Shown: positions 10,660 to 23,850, counted from the first letter of the stretch. The stretch: DNA of 64,000 bases from Aphrocallistes beatrix (GCA_963281255.1 OY725501.1:1465674-1529673), one strand, 5' to 3'. Numbers and translations are program-made. Notes: generated by a model from the letters alone, not told the origin.

Positions 10660-12029
10660 GTGTAATAATTGCACTACATCCTATGGAATGTGAGTTTTAA
10701 AATTTTGTCATATGATGACGTAGCATTTTTCGAAAATCCTAACTTGGAAACTAAAAGTCGTATACTTTTGCTCTAGCTTCCTAATATACTTTGTAGTGCT
10801 AGGAATATGAATTATTATTCACAATTATCTCAAAATATTCGGAGTTAAGGGCTTCAAGGAAATTTGTGGATTTTCAGTGTACTTTTGCTATTTATGTAAA
10901 TATTTGGTTCGAATATACCTAAATCATCAGTATAAATGCGAATACGTAAATGCCTGTGAATGATTTTGTTCATTTTTATTAGTGTGCTTCCTATAGTATT
11001 AGTATAGTAGCATAGCTACTTTATTAATAGTATAGGATGCACAGTACAACACGTAAAATGAGGATGTTCTGGCCGTCCGAAATTCTTGTCCTGACTGGAG
11101 TTTAAGAGATATCGTCTTGAAATTTTTACAGGAGGTGCAAAGTGATATGGAAATTTGCACCTCGGCATACGATTTTTGATTTATGCTGAATCAGCATGAT
11201 GACACAGCATTTTGTCACTTTTACCATTTCTCCTATATTAGCCAAAGTATAAATAGTAGAAACTTGATATTGATATGGAAGGTAGGCAATGGAGTCCACT
11301 AGGTAGTATCAAAGTCTCCAATTGGTCGGGCCGATATCCAAGATGACAATGACGGATCAAAAACTTTTAACTCGTCATCATCTCATTAAATATTCATAGT
11401 TCGATATCTCGAGTTAGAAAATAGATAAGTAAACATTTGAAGGATGAAAAGTTCAACTTGAAACATTCTACAATATTATGATGACATCATCACCCTAAAG
11501 CGACGATGACGTCATCATTAATAACTCACTTTACATTGTTCTTAACATCTAAACTTAAAATCTCTATATCTCGGGACTTTCAAATTTCAAAATTGACCGT
11601 CTTTACAAAATTTTAAGTCAAAATAGGTTTGAGATAGAGGTTTGAAAATTTCAAGAGTTGTTTCATAGCATTTGGCGATGAACGTAGGACCACTTTATTT
11701 TCAATATCTTATAACTTGGTGATTTTATTCCTGATTTACCAAAATACAGACGTTTTTCGCCGTTTTTTTAGACACCAATAAAAATTTCGTTTTTGTCATT
11801 TTACTTTCTTTTGGACCTATGAGGTGGCAAATATGAGAGACTATCTATGATTAGATTTTGAGAGCATTTGTTTCCATGGTATGTCCTAAAATTTTTTGGA
11901 GCGGCCGGATTTCTACCATTAAGATGTACTAGCGACAAACGAAAAAAACTGACTTTGAGACAATGTATTTCAAAAACTAGAAATGAGAATCAAAAACGGT
12001 TTGGAACGTACCAGTATTTCTAGACAGCA

Positions 12030-12190
12030 TTGTTTGATGAAAGTTTTAATCAATGAGAGAGATATTAAAATATACATTCTATTAAAATATCAGCCTTCTA
12101 TCACCTAAAATTGTTGATGAAAGTTTTAATTAATGTGAGAGATATTAATATATACATTCTATTAAAATATCAGCCTTCTATCACCTAAAA
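12030..12190. repeat. Two-unit 80-bp tandem duplication of Helitron interior
   Basis: tgatgaaagttttaat...tcacctaaaa occurs twice at a spacing of 80 bp. The sequence is the reverse complement of the Helitron segment that reads gataga-aggctgaaattt in other copies. Confidence 0.8.
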
Positions 12191-12237
12191 TGGGTGAGGT
12201 AAAGCAGAAAAAATTTCTGATTAAATAAAAAGTGACA

Positions 12238-12734
12238 TACTATATATACTATCTGTAACGAATTGATTAAAGAAACTGCAAAGCACGGGAAGCTGATTTT
12301 TAGTATGTGGGGGTCTTTTGGCTATGGCTCCACTAAAATCAGACCTCAGAGGAAAATGTCGACTCATCATGGAATTATGACGTCGTTGTCACCTTTTTTA
12401 TAATTAAAAATTTCAGGTTTTCGACTATAACTCAGCCATTTCAGATGATAGAAGGCTAAATTTTAATAGAATGTGCATATTAATTCATCACAAATATGAC
12501 AACTCTCATTAAAATGATGACTCATCACTCTATTATGCGTCAACATTAACCAGCAAAAAAATTGACTTATTTAGTGATTTTTCGAGTGATATCGATTATA
12601 CATTGGAACAGACGTATTTAGAGATGTTATCTGCCTTAAAAATTAATCATTGCGGGACCAGGCGCCCAAAGGCTCCTCCGGCGAACACAAAGTGTCCGCC
12701 AGGCCCGCAGCGCAAGCAAGCGAAGCAAGCTTGT
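12238..12734 (+). mobile_element. Helitron copy, head truncated
   Basis: It runs from atctgtaacgaattgatt through ctgatttttag and the tgacgtc region to the 3' hairpins (gtgtccgccag) and ends gcaagcgaagcaagcttgt. The 5' tccttactatt head is missing. Confidence 0.7.
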
Positions 12735-12924
12735 AACCTTTATAATGTCAATATGTAGTTTTAAGTTGAAATTACATTCAGGATTAGTTAGAATAATTTT
12801 AAGCAAATCCCTTTAATCACAACTTAATTTTCTTCCGAGGTTCTGAATTCATGATTAACTGTAGATGCATGACATTATTTTAGTAAGGAATTAGAAAAGC
12901 AATCGACCGCTTCTTCAATATTCA

Positions 12925-13162
12925 TAGACACCCGCAGGGTTACTCTGTGGGCACGGAGTGTCTGCAAGCAGCGCAGCGGAAGCAAGCGCGCCAGCAAACT
13001 GCCTGAACAAAATTATTCGTACACTTAGTGGAGCAATAGCCAAAAGACTCCCACATGCCAAAATCAGCTTTCTGCGCCCAGCAGTTTCTTCAATCAATTC
13101 GTTACAGATATATATATATACGAGTACACAAATATATTAGTTGAGTGTTAATAGTAAGGATA
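12925..13162. mobile_element. Helitron fragments in opposite orientations
   Basis: Positions 12925-13000 are a plus-strand 3' hairpin region (gtgggcacggagtgtctgca). Positions 13018-13162 are the 5' head in reverse, ending in taatagtaagga. The tail of one copy faces the head of another across a short junction. Confidence 0.6.
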
Positions 13163-13182
13163 TATATGTACTAGTATATATA

Positions 13183-13640
13183 TAGCACGGGAAGCTGATT
13201 TTTGGTATGTGGGGGTCTCTTGGCTATGGATCTACCAAGATCTGAGCTCAGACGAAAATGTGGACTCATCATGGGATTATTACGTCATTGCCACCTATAT
13301 TATAATAAAAAATTTCAGTTTCCGACTATAACTCAGCCATTTTAGGTGATTGAAAGCTGAAATTTTAATTGAATGTTTAATATATCTCAAATATGAATCA
13401 ACTTTCATCAAAAAATGATGACGCTTCACTCTGTTATGACGTCATCATTACGCATCAAAAATTGAAAATTCACTTATTCTGTGATTTTTCGGTGATATCG
13501 ATTATTACAATTAGACAGACCTCTTTAGAGATGTTATCTACATTATAATTAATCAATGTGGGTCAGGCGCCCAAAGGGCGCCTCCGGCGTACACAAAGTG
13601 TCTGCCAGCCGCGCAGCGCATGCAAGCGATGCGCGATTAT
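13183..13640 (+). mobile_element. Helitron copy, head truncated
   Basis: It begins within agcacgggaagctgattttt and continues collinearly to the hairpins ggcgcccaaagggcgcc and gtgtctgccagccgcgcagc, ending near 13640 at a TA microsatellite. Confidence 0.7.
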
Positions 13641-13649
13641 ATATATATA

Positions 13650-13930
13650 TATATGCAGTATCCGGACAAAAGTATTTAGACACTTCATTATTTCACGTGC
13701 ATTTAATACTAAAATGGGCCTATTCATGAAGATCAAAACACCTAAACGGTCAGTGATACAACGAATCGGATTTCTGATTCGAAATCTGCGCATTCGAATT
13801 AGTTATTGTAGAATATTATTGCCAACGTTTTGAAATTATCAAGTACTGCCGCATTATGCCACGTATGTCGTTATTTACCACGACAGATGATTGTGATAAA
13901 TTAACTCTTGTGACACAGGTAGATGATTTG
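13650..13930 (+). mobile_element. One end of a Tc1-like long-TIR MITE
   Basis: cagtatccggacaaaagtat is the terminal motif of the MITE family seen at 29461 and 54255. The following 250 bp resemble one arm, with tgattcgaaatctgcgcatt and a ca-rich gtgccac-like segment. The second arm is missing. A 91-codon open frame here is chance. Confidence 0.5.
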
Positions 13931-14136
13931 CCTATTGGGTTGAGCAATTTATTCGAAATCTTCAACTGTTATAATACCAATGTGTAGATTTCGAATCTTA
14001 AATAAGATTATTAGTATCTCTTAGAGTTTGAATACATTTCCTTTCATGAAAATATCAAATTTAATGATATTATTTGTATGGAAAATAACATAGTGTACAA
14101 ATATTTTTTCCCGGTTAGTATAAATATATATATGTA

Positions 14137-14178
14137 TATCCTTACTATTAAAACTCGATTAATGATTGCATATATATA
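14137..14178 (+). mobile_element. Helitron 5' head fragment
   Basis: atccttactattaaaactcg followed by a TA microsatellite is the family head. The next bases belong to another repeat. Confidence 0.55.
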
Positions 14179-14179
14179 T

Positions 14180-14430
14180 ATATATATATGGGTTGCAACA
14201 GAATAGTAAATATTCGAAATATCATTATTACTAAATATCATTAATTGGTATTCGGTTGAAAACCAAATGATTTCGTTGTAACAGAATAATTTGGTCAACT
14301 AAATAATTCGCATGCTTTCCTAACGCAATCAAATGTTCCTACATGAGGTGGTCCGAACACAAATAAATCTAATAGACCTACTTATACTTGATTATATTTT
14401 GTATAAATGTTTATAAATTCAAATTCCTAG
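14180..14430 (-). mobile_element. Truncated copy of the ttcggttgacc hAT-type MITE
   Basis: gggttgcaacagaat, attcgcatgctttcctaa, catgaggtggtccgaacaca and tatacttgattatattt match the MITE at 21359-21795 in reverse. The internal tandem repeats are reduced and the outer arm is lost. Confidence 0.65.
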
Positions 14431-14802
14431 ACATAATTAGTTGATTGCTGCATCCTTTGACTCAATGTCACAATTGGAGAAATTTATTCGGTTTATATTG
14501 TCAATTATTTTGATATTTTATTCCAAAGGATGACTGAATTTAATAATGATTCATCTTTAGGGAGATAGTTTAAAATGTACCGCTGTAGAGGATATCAGTA
14601 AACATGTGATTCAATGTGTTATTAAAACCCTCAACGAATTAATGACCAAATTTTTAAAAAATATAATCGCTAAAGCATTTCTTTGAATATTATTCAAGAC
14701 TCCCAATTGATTGAGAAAAGGTTTGAATGATGTATCAAACATCAGTATTTAAAACAAATTTTTAACAAATTATACAAATAAAATTAAATATAATTTTCAG
14801 AG

Positions 14803-15447
14803 TGATGAGTCATCGTTTATTGATGATAGTTGCATCATATATGAAATATATCAATATATATATTCTATAAATTTTCGGTCTTTTATACACCAAAAATGCC
14901 AGAGTTATAGTAGAAAATCGGAAAATTCTAATAACAGGGCTGGGGTTGGTTAACCGATTTTAGGGCTCGGTTATTTTGGTTTCCTCTAGGGCGGTTAACC
15001 GGTTAACCGGTTAACCGATGTCAATATTAATTGGCTGAAATATGGATTTTTAGACTAATATTTAACTTGCTAGTAATTAATTTGATAATTTTCAGTTGTC
15101 TCGAAATATACTATATGATTAAAAATAGAAATTATAATGTGTTATTAATTTTTTAGATGTAATATTCATGAATCTCTGTCGAATAACAATGAAATTAGTG
15201 TAAATATTTAGAAAACAAAGCAGATCGGCAGCCGATCTAAGATTTTCTTAACCGTTAACCGAGATCGACGGCGGTTTGCCGGTTAACCGGTTAACCGAAT
15301 CCAGCCTTGCTAATAATAAAAATGTGACAATGACGCTATAATTCCATGGTGAGTCGACATTCTCGTCTGAGGTCAGATGTTAGTGAAACCATAGCCAAAA
15401 TATATAAATACACACAAACATTTATCGAGTTTTAAATGTAAGGATAT
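14803..15447 (-). mobile_element. Helitron copy (reverse) split by a hAT-type MITE
   Basis: Reverse Helitron sequence runs from gagtgatgagtcatcg at 14803 to 14934 and resumes at 15310 (aaaaatgtgacaatgacg) up to cgagttttaaatgtaagga at 15447. The 3' hairpin end is missing. Confidence 0.7.
14935..15309. mobile_element. hAT-type MITE with ggttaacc-rich arms
   Basis: Its ends read cagggctgg...ccagccttg. The arms carry repeated ggttaaccggttaacc on both sides. The flanks read ctaataa at 14928-14934 and 15310-15316, a 7-8 bp duplication consistent with hAT transposition. It interrupts a Helitron and so is younger than it. Confidence 0.75.
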
Positions 15448-17350
15448 ATTAATGCATATTAAGCTACGTATACTAAGTATATTCAATAACAAATGAAATC
15501 ATAAAACTATAATCAAATAAAAACAATTTCAAATCTTTACAATATATTATCAATAGTGTCATATTTTTGCTGTGTTAGTAGATTATAATATTAAGTACTC
15601 CAATAATGCATTCATTATCTGCGTTTAGTCCTAAATTATTTGTCATTTAGATCAACGATTTCCTTTTTGGTCAGTATCGTGCAACAGATTCTTGTTAGTG
15701 AAATTGAGCAGAGCTAAATGTGAATATATCGACAAAATTTGTGAATACAAATTTAAGCTAACATCACCTCATTTTATGCCCAATCATGCCAACGTCTCGT
15801 ATATGTAATACATATTGTTAAATTCTGCTGACTTTCTTTTTTACTCTAAAGCCCTCCACTTTAATTGCTTGATTATCTACAATAACTTAATAATCATTGA
15901 AGAAAGCAAATAAACCAAACTATATGTAATGGTGTGGTGGAAATAGTTCGAAAAAAAACCCAGCATTAATCCTAATGATAAAAAGTCGAACTATTTCCTA
16001 AATCCGCAATTCGAACTATTTCCTTTTACGAAAAGTCGAACCATTTCCGCATTACCTTACTAATCTACATGAACGAAAAAGTAAATTAACGGTGAATAAG
16101 ATCATTGGATAGCATGTAATATCAATAAAATATTATAGATATATTATTTGAGTAGTGTTATTTCTACATTCAATGTATTTTTTCGAAAGGAAAATCTCCA
16201 TTCTAACTATTAGAGATGCAGTGTATGTGAATTCATTAGTTTATTCTACACATTCAGTTATAAACTTAAACCCTGAAAAGGGATAAGATAAAAGTCTGAA
16301 TCCGCCACTTTAAATTTAAATATTAAAATACCTGATTAGATGATATAGTAAAAGATAGATCATCAATTATCGCGTTTTTCTTAAAAAATCCAGAATAATA
16401 ATATTTGGAGATATTCATACAAATGATTGATTCCTGAAAATAATTACTCAAGGGTCTTTCTTCCTGAATTCTTACTAAATTTAGGGAATTATATTAATAA
16501 AAAATTAAGTCAAAAGAAAAACACTCACCGACCGATGGGAGTGTAATTCTAAATCATTGCGAAAATATATGAGTGAAATGGAATGCTATTGAGTCACTGT
16601 ACATAATTTTAGATTTTTACTCATTCATCAATCTCTTATCATAACAAAACTTAATATATTGTAGTCATAAATATTAAACATTCTATGACATACAAGTGAC
16701 TTCTATCCCATAGTATTCGTGAGATAGCAGCCCCTTCGAATGTTTAGGAAGTGAAGATGCTACACAGTTTTTAAAGGTCAGTAAGTATGTAATGCGAAGT
16801 CAAAACAGGCGGAAATTTTGAATAGAGGTTAGGTTAATTAATATACACCTTCAAAAATATTTTCAAGCAAATACAATGAATATTTAGCAGAATTATAATG
16901 ATATCATAAGGATAATGTTAACTCAACATTGTTGAAAGTTAAAGGGTAAAGTTTATTGGTTTATATACTCCTAAAATTCATACTGATATGTTCTCAAATG
17001 GTTAACAATCTGGGTGAGGTACTAAACATACTGATTGTTGCTGACTCAGGTGTATACAGCATTCATGTACGTATGTATATGATAGAATGTTTACAGAGAA
17101 AAAACTCCACTAACAGTAAGCCAGAAATAGCACCAGGAATTAACTTTAGTGAGATGACATCCTTTCAGCTCATTAAAGTTCCAACAAGAGTGCAAGCTCA
17201 GATTACATTACCAAAGCAAAGTAATTGAGAGAAAAATGTAAGTGACTAGGGCGAAGTTAGAACCTCTGACATAAGTCTTGAAGTTCAAACTCTCTAACTA
17301 TTGCAACAGCCAAGCAAATAACTCGATTAATGTGTGTCAATAACTATGTA
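15448..17350. other. AT-rich stretch without a recognisable gene
   Basis: A small inverted/direct repeat cluster at 15935-16050 repeats the core tcgaactatttcc (once as ggaaatagttcga), perhaps a MITE relic. A 90-codon open frame at 16956-17228 has no motif I recognise and ordinary AT-rich composition, so I do not call it a gene. No RNA gene is seen. Confidence 0.5.
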
Positions 17351-17354
17351 TATA

Positions 17355-17832
17355 TAACATATTTGTATATTTGTAACGAATTGATTGAAGAAACTGCCTG
17401 GCACAGAAAGCAGATTTTGGGCATGTTGGTGTCCTTTGGCTATGCCTCCACTAAGTTCTGACCTCCGATGAAAATGTGGACTCATCACGGAATTATGACG
17501 TCATTGTCAACTATTTTATAATTGGAAATTTCAGTTTTTCGACTATAACTTAGGTGATAGAAAGCTGAAATTTCAATAGAATGTAAACATATTAAGATAT
17601 CTCAAATATGATACAACTATCATCAAAAATGTTGACTCACCACTCTATTATGACGTGATCATTACTCAATAAGAGTTGAAAATCGACAAATGCAATAGTT
17701 TTTCGAGTGAAATCGATTATAACAGTAAGAAAGATGTATTTAGAGATGTTATCTACCTAACAATTAATCATTGTGAGCCTAGGCGTCCTAAGGGCTCCTG
17801 CCGCGAAGCGCAATCACGTATTGTGCGCTAGT
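17355..17832 (+). mobile_element. Helitron copy ending in CTAGT
   Basis: It is collinear with the reference copy from tttgtaacgaattgattgaa through tgacgtcattgtcaac. The 3' hairpin is simplified to gcgcaatcacgtattgtgcg followed by ctagt. That terminus is the textbook Helitron 3' end and supports the classification of the whole family. Confidence 0.75.
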
Positions 17833-18003
17833 TTATGGTAATTTTTATTCCCAAAATCCTCACCAATGTTGACGTCATTGTTCTTTAATTCATCAAATTT
17901 TCAGCTTTGTTTGCACTGATCATCCCTTTATTTAATTATTTTTTATCAGATCTTCGTTTTTCTCTTTCTGGATTTACAAATATTGGATTATTAATTAATT
18001 AAA

Positions 18004-19278
18004 GCCCCATTCATAGCCTACTGTATATAAGACCTCACAGTAACTTGCGGATTTGGGACTAGGGATGCGGTTGAAGATTGTTGAAATGCACAATAGAGCT
18101 TAGGAATGTATTACCAGCATATATAAATATGGTGTCAAAGCACCCATATCAGTTGTTAAAATTTAGATTAGTCATCATATGGTTGCGTAATAGGTCATAT
18201 TTGTGACAATTTTGGTGATTTTGAGAGGTCGTTTAAGGGCACTTCTAAGTGTTTTTATTATAAAGTTTTTCGAATAGAACTGAGATGTGAATGGGTTTAA
18301 TACGAAAAATTTAAAATTTTTTCATGGAATGTGCAACATTCCAGTGTTGCTATGGAAAAGTGTTTTGGTCAGTTGGGGTTGTATTTTGAAAACCGCGATT
18401 GCTAGATATTCAGATGTAATTCCATTTGATAGCGAATACACTACTTCCTATTAAGCGGTAATATAATTTCGATGTCTAAATTCAATGGTTTACGAGATAT
18501 TCGACAAATTACCAAACGTGACCAATTTGATAAATTGTCTAATAACTCGTGAACCATTGAATTTAGACAAATAGATTATATTATCACTTGATAGGAAATG
18601 GTCTATTAGCTATCAAAATGAGTTAAATTTGAACGTCTAGCTCTTGCGAATTTCAAGATATGATCCCAACATGGGTTTATCTAGGATTTTCCAATCCGGC
18701 ACTTTTTTAGAGGCTCATAAAAGTTATATGGCACCTAAACATTGGTTTATCTTGTAATTCCAGGGGTTATAGCAACCCGGGACCAAAATCATATCATACT
18801 ACGAGCACCTTGGCTCCTCGGACGATGCCAGGCTGGCACCTAAAAGTGCCGACCGAGCACCTAGATATACCCCTGGATCCCAACTGACCAAAACACGTTT
18901 CCATAGCAATACTGGAATGTATCAACATTCCATGAAAAAATTCTCAATTTTTCGAATTAACCCATTCACATCTCAGTTCTATGCAGAAAATTTTGTGATA
19001 AAAACACTTAGAAGTGCCCTTAAACGACCACTCAAAATCACCAAATTTGTCACAAATACAACATATTGCGCAACCATATGACTAATCTACTAATCTAAAT
19101 TTTAACAACTAATATGGGTACTGTGACCCATATATGCTGGTAATACATTCCTAAGCTCTATTGTGCTTTGTTAATGATTTAAGGCAGCTCATGTATTATT
19201 TCAACCATCTTCTACCACATCACTAGTCCCAAATCCGCAAGTTACAGTGAGGCCTTATATACAGTAGTCTATGCCCCA
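18004..19278. mobile_element. Long foldback element (arms about 500 bp)
   Basis: The left arm begins ccccattcatagcctactgt and the right arm ends acagtagtctatgcccc. Inside, gaactgagatgtgaatgggt pairs with acccattcacatctcagttc, and ttcaatggtttacgag pairs with ctcgtgaaccattgaa near the centre (about 18480-18555). The right arm holds extra sequence at about 18690-18880 that is missing from the left arm. No coding region was found. A related copy is at 42180-43200 and fragments are at 26590, 47760 and 57350. Confidence 0.8.
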
Positions 19279-19345
19279 GTTAATTTAAGGGCTATTAGAT
19301 AAGAATTATTACGTGACAATTACGATGATTTCAGATTTAATATAT

Positions 19346-19862
19346 ACAAGCGCGCTTCGCTTGCTTGCGGTGCGCGGTTGGTGGACACTTTGTGTCCGCC
19401 GGAGGCGTCATTTGGGCGCCTGGGGTCACATTGATTAATTATAAGGGAAATAATATCTCTAAATACGTCTGTCCTACTATTATAATCGAATATCGCACGA
19501 AAAGTCACCAAATTTACCAATTTTTAAAATTTTTATGAGTAATGATGACGTCATAACAAAGTGATGAGTCATTATTTTTTGATGATAGTTGCATCATATT
19601 TGAGATATCTTAGTATACAAATTCTATTAAAATTTCAGCCTTCTATCTCTTATAATGGCTGAGTTATGCTCGAATAACTGTTTGCTTAACTTTTTAAAAT
19701 GTGACAATGACGTCATAATTCCATGATGAGTCGACATTTTGGTCTGAGCTCAGAACCTACTGGAGCCATAGCCAAAAGACTCCCACATGCCAAAAATCAC
19801 CTTCTGGACCTGACAGTTTTTTTTTTCAATTCGTTACAGATATATATATACGTATATACAGT
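19346..19862 (-). mobile_element. Helitron copy (reverse)
   Basis: It begins acaagcgcgcttcgcttgct with the hairpins gtggacactttgtgtccgcc and gcgtcatttgggcgcc, and runs in reverse to ttcgttacagatatatatat. The distal tccttactatt head is not present. Confidence 0.75.
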
Positions 19863-19940
19863 AGAACTCGGCTAGTACGTACCCCTCCGGGAAGCGGAAA
19901 AAAGTACGTACGTACAAGCACGAGAAACCAAATGATTATA
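19863..19940. mobile_element. Pogo/Tigger-like MITE end
   Basis: cagtagaactcggctagtac resembles the terminus of the MITE at 25371 (cagtagagttcgctta). It contains the self-complementary string gtacgtacgtac. Only one end is seen. Confidence 0.4.
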
Positions 19941-21350
19941 AAACGTGAGTTTTATAATTATGCTGGGTAAGTTTTATTAAATGACTGAAATGTTAAACTA
20001 AATGTCATTATTTTTCCATATTGATATTTAGGGTGTTATATGAGTGAATTCGAACTCAAATACATAGCCGAGAAAAGAAGGGGTCACTCGAAATGGTTCC
20101 AGTTAAGTTTGGCGTTCGGAATGTTGTCACGTTCCTGCCTGTGCTGTTAAATATGATATAGATTAGTAACACAAAGTGGTACAGGTTGATAATTTTCTAC
20201 ATATAAATCAGTATTTGTATTGAAATCTTCAAAGTTGAGTAATCCGGATATGTAGTTAACGAATTGAAATTTTAAAAAAATTTCTTACAGTTTGAGTACA
20301 TATTCCTTTATAAATAGATCAACTTTAATACTATTTGTGTGAAAAAAATGACTCAGTGAATATATGTATTTTTGAAAGATAACCCAAATATTTCGAAAAC
20401 ATCGATATTGAGTTGGATATTCATTCAAAAATATAATCTCCGAACAACTTACTGGACGAAGAATTTTCCCATTATTATCCTGAGCGGATGAACTCATCAG
20501 ATTTGAAATAAATGATAAATCCATTTCTTACATCTCCTCAAGCAATCTCAGACAATAATGATCGGGCACAGGAATTATTGATAGATCATATTTATGATAA
20601 ATCTGACAACTAACTATTTGAAAGAGATGTATTGAGTACTTTTGGTGCTCAATGGAGGATTCTTATCCTCTATTAACTCAAACTATCCCCACAAAACTGC
20701 TGCCATTTCCTACCACCTACCTTTGTGAAACATATATTATTAAGTAAATTAGGGGTCGTGAATTAGTTTGACAATTGTTAGGGGATGTAAGTTTGAGAAC
20801 TAGTGAAATAGACAATGTAAAATCGAGTATTGAATAATGATTTATCAAACATCACAGAATCCGTAAATAGACTAAAAGAGGGTGAATGGTATTTAAAAAA
20901 ATGTAGATACTCTGACTCCAAATTTAGTGGAATTTATGGATGCTACAAATACCCATACTTAATTGTAGTGATGATAAGCTACAAGATATCTAAAATGTAG
21001 TCATGAAGCTATAGTTTTTATGCGAATCATCGTTTTGGTTTAACGTGTTATTTTCGATGAATGTTGACATACGCTTGATACTATTCTAATCTCAAAGTTT
21101 TAGCATATAATGCATTATTTGTGATCTTGAATTCGTAATTACAAAATTGATTAATGATTTTGTCGCAGTTTCTAACTACTTTGTATCAATAGTAAACATT
21201 GGGATCTAATTATTGTACTAATAAATTTAGCAAAATGTCTACCAAATTTGGCTACAACTCCAAAATTTGTGAAAATGCCATTAGAATTAGTGGAACGAAT
21301 ACAAAATTGATAAAAAGAACTTGATGTGTAAATATGTTCGACTCACATTA
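19941..21350. other. AT-rich stretch, nothing recognised
   Basis: Short open frames occur (for example 20285-20524, reverse) but none has a recognisable motif or compositional signal. No repeat end was identified by eye. Confidence 0.4.
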
Positions 21351-21358
21351 GTTTTAAA

Positions 21359-21795
21359 CAAGGTTGAAACCGCTTCAACCAAATACCATTTTAACCGAAT
21401 AATGGTCAGACCGAATAATTTGGTCAACCAAATAATACTTGATTATATTTTTGCATAAATGTTTATATAAATAGTTATAGAAAAATATATTCAAGTATAA
21501 GTAAGCCAATTATATTTATTTGTATTCGGACCACTTCATGTAAGAACATGTGATTATTGTGTTGGGAAAGCATGCAAATTATTTTGTTTGGCCAAATATT
21601 CGGTTGACCAAATTACTCGGTTGACCAAATTATTCGGTTGACCAAATTATTCGGTTAACCAAATTATTCGGTTGACCAAATTATTTGGTTCTCAACCGAA
21701 TACCAAATAATGATATTTGGTTACAAACCAAATATCAATTATTTGCAAATAATATTTGGTTAAACCGAATAATCAATTATTCGGTTTCAACCCTG
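21359..21795 (+). mobile_element. hAT-type MITE with internal 17-bp tandem repeat
   Basis: Its ends read caaggttgaaaccg...cggtttcaaccctg and it is flanked by a perfect 8-bp duplication gttttaaa (21351-21358 and 21796-21803). The interior has about five copies of ttcggttgaccaaatta. The second copy, at 46892-47462, is nearly identical in the unique middle segment (gtgattattgtgttgggaaa), so the two moved recently. No protein is encoded. Confidence 0.85.
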
Positions 21796-21803
21796 GTTTT
21801 AAA

Positions 21804-22790
21804 TAAATCAAATTTCTTTTAATCCAATTCGTAGGGCATTCAATTAGTTTTAATTCTATATCTCAAAAGGGAATGTAATTTGAGTCCCGTGTAGGAATTA
21901 TTCCTATATTTTGTGGATCCCTCCGACTAACCGTAAAGCAGAATTTCGAATCATGCTGGTACCTTTATGCCTTTTTAGACCACTAAGGAGACCATGGACC
22001 TCTGGTTGGGAACCGGGTTATAGTCATTGCATTAACAAATATCATTAAAGCCCAAAATCAGTTATAACTCCAACAAAATTAGGGAAAAGATACACAAACT
22101 TAATAAATAGGATAACATAATTAAATAAAATAATAACAAAATAAGCACAAATTTTGGAAAGTCTACCAAAATTGTTAATAAGAATAACAAAATAAGTGAA
22201 AAGACGGCAAAATACTATAACATCCAAAAAATAGAATTAAAAATTTAGTAAATATCCCACGAAATCATTAAACGATAGCAAAATATTAAAAAATCTCAAG
22301 AGGGATATTTAAGAGAGCCGCGATCAGTAAACTGTAAAAGCATAAACTAAGGATGTGAGAATTCATCAAAAAGTAATTCATTATCAAAGGTCGGAAGATG
22401 GAGACAAACTTGATGTGGTTGAAAGTGGGATTTGATAGGTACTGATGACTGAATAACTTGCAATAAATGATAACGACGGTATTTGTGAATCAAATTCAAT
22501 AAATGACAGATCATCAATATAATTCAAACTATTTATGTTCACTATTTATGTTCACTTTGTAATCTTGATGATTTCAGATAACTAGTTATGATGTTGAGAC
22601 AGTGAACCAGCTTAATCAGGATAAAATTGTCGAAAAAAATCGGGACATCATATCGGATAATCGAGACCCACTGTACTCTGAAAGTGTTCCGACGAAGCGG
22701 CTTCAACTGTATATTAAATTGTATTAAGAAAGGCTAATTGGAATTCAATACAATGTAAAGTCAAATAAAATTAACATAAATTTGACATGC
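21804..22790. other. No gene; degenerate 30-nt repeats
   Basis: Positions 22040-22270 carry loosely repeated phrases (aacaaaattagggaaaaga, acaaaataagtgaaaagac). Their reverse complements appear at 24660-24870 (gtcttttccctaattttgtt). The rest is featureless. Confidence 0.45.
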
Positions 22791-22806
22791 AATGATAAAG
22801 CATAAT

Positions 22807-23850
22807 TTACTGGAAAAATTCAGTTACTATAGTTTCCCTCATTAGGATACCGTTTTCTGAAGGTTCTTGTAGATAATCAATGCCAGGAGTGGGTTCATTC
22901 ATTGATGCTTCGAGTTCGGTCAGGAGGCCATGGTCGATACACATGTTATGCAGCACCATAGTAGCAATGATTATTTTACAACATTTTTCAGGACTAGTAT
23001 AACAGAGAGTCCCTCCTGTTTTATCCATGGACCTCCAACGACTCTTCCAAATACCGAAAGTACACTCAATTGTTTGGCGAACTTTAAGGAAAGTCCGATT
23101 AGACCTTCTTTGCCCAGGTGTACCTGGAGAAGTTATAGGAGCCATTAAATTAGGACGTAATCCATACATACTATCACCTAAGAACCACCCATAGACAGTT
23201 TCAATCCCATCACTTGTTATATCCCGGTTGATGCCTGATTGACGCCAAATAAAATCATCATGAGTACAGCTGGGCCATTTGACAACAGCATTGATGAAGC
23301 GAAATTCATGTCACAAATTGCTTGGATGTTTATAGAGTGAAATCTCTTTCGGTTAACATAGATATCCTCATTCGTTGATGGCGTAAGGATGGGAACATGG
23401 GAGCCATCAATTCATCCTAGAACTAGTGGAACCGTATTCTTTTAAGAAATATTCTTGAATGACCCTTTTCGAGTTGTATTCGGAAATTTGATATATGCTG
23501 GTTAATGCTTTAGTCACAGCAGTTAAGCATCTCGATACAGACGTTTGCGAGATTCCATCTGCGGATGCGATAATTGTCTGAAACGTTCCAGTAGCTAAGA
23601 ACTGCAGAGCTACAGCAAGTTGTGTTGTTGGAGCAATTGAGTGGAATCGAGCAGTAGATCGATGAAGTTTGATGGAAATTTTGTTCAAGAGGTTTAGAAA
23701 CATATACTCCGTTATTCTGTATCTAGCGATAAAATCGAAGTTAGAATATGCCTTCATTGGGTTAAGTCGATCCCTAAAAACTCTTTGGCGACGTAAACTG
23801 TTTTCAATAATTTCAATTTCAATCTCAAGTAAACTTAGTGCAGAAGTCAT
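22807..23850 (-). pseudogene. Harbinger (HARBI1-like) transposase relic
   Basis: The N-terminal part (23850-23407) has the ALQFLATGTFQ and GISQTSVSRCL motifs typical of HARBI1-like helix-turn-helix regions. The middle (about 23400-23170) gives pieces such as [22 protein letters not shown] and GDSMYGLRPN, the second catalytic Asp region. The C-terminal part (23169-22807) has IECTFGIWKSRW with the catalytic Glu, and MVLHNMCI. PIF/Harbinger transposases are DDE enzymes that insert at TAA-type sites. The middle is out of frame with both flanking parts, with about two frame changes, so the gene is dead. The subterminal repeat at 24000-24165 is probably its upstream end. Confidence 0.85.

Larger units (their letters stand above)
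7898..11930 (+). mobile_element. Repeat R, copy 2, carrying transposon T
   Basis: The left part (7898-8482) matches R copy 1 at 746-1410, and the part from 10659 matches copy 1 from 1511. The right-hand tail at about 11455-11930 matches the reverse copy at 43700-44160, including gtaggaccac, gatttaccaaaa and agcatttg. About 500 bp at 10960-11450 have no counterpart in copy 3. T (8483-10659) sits between the two homologous halves. I see no protein belonging to R itself and no termini, so its class stays open. Confidence 0.7.

Noticed and set aside
14044-14298. Tyr/Ile-rich reverse frame
   Set aside because: It is produced by a TA microsatellite and MITE ends.
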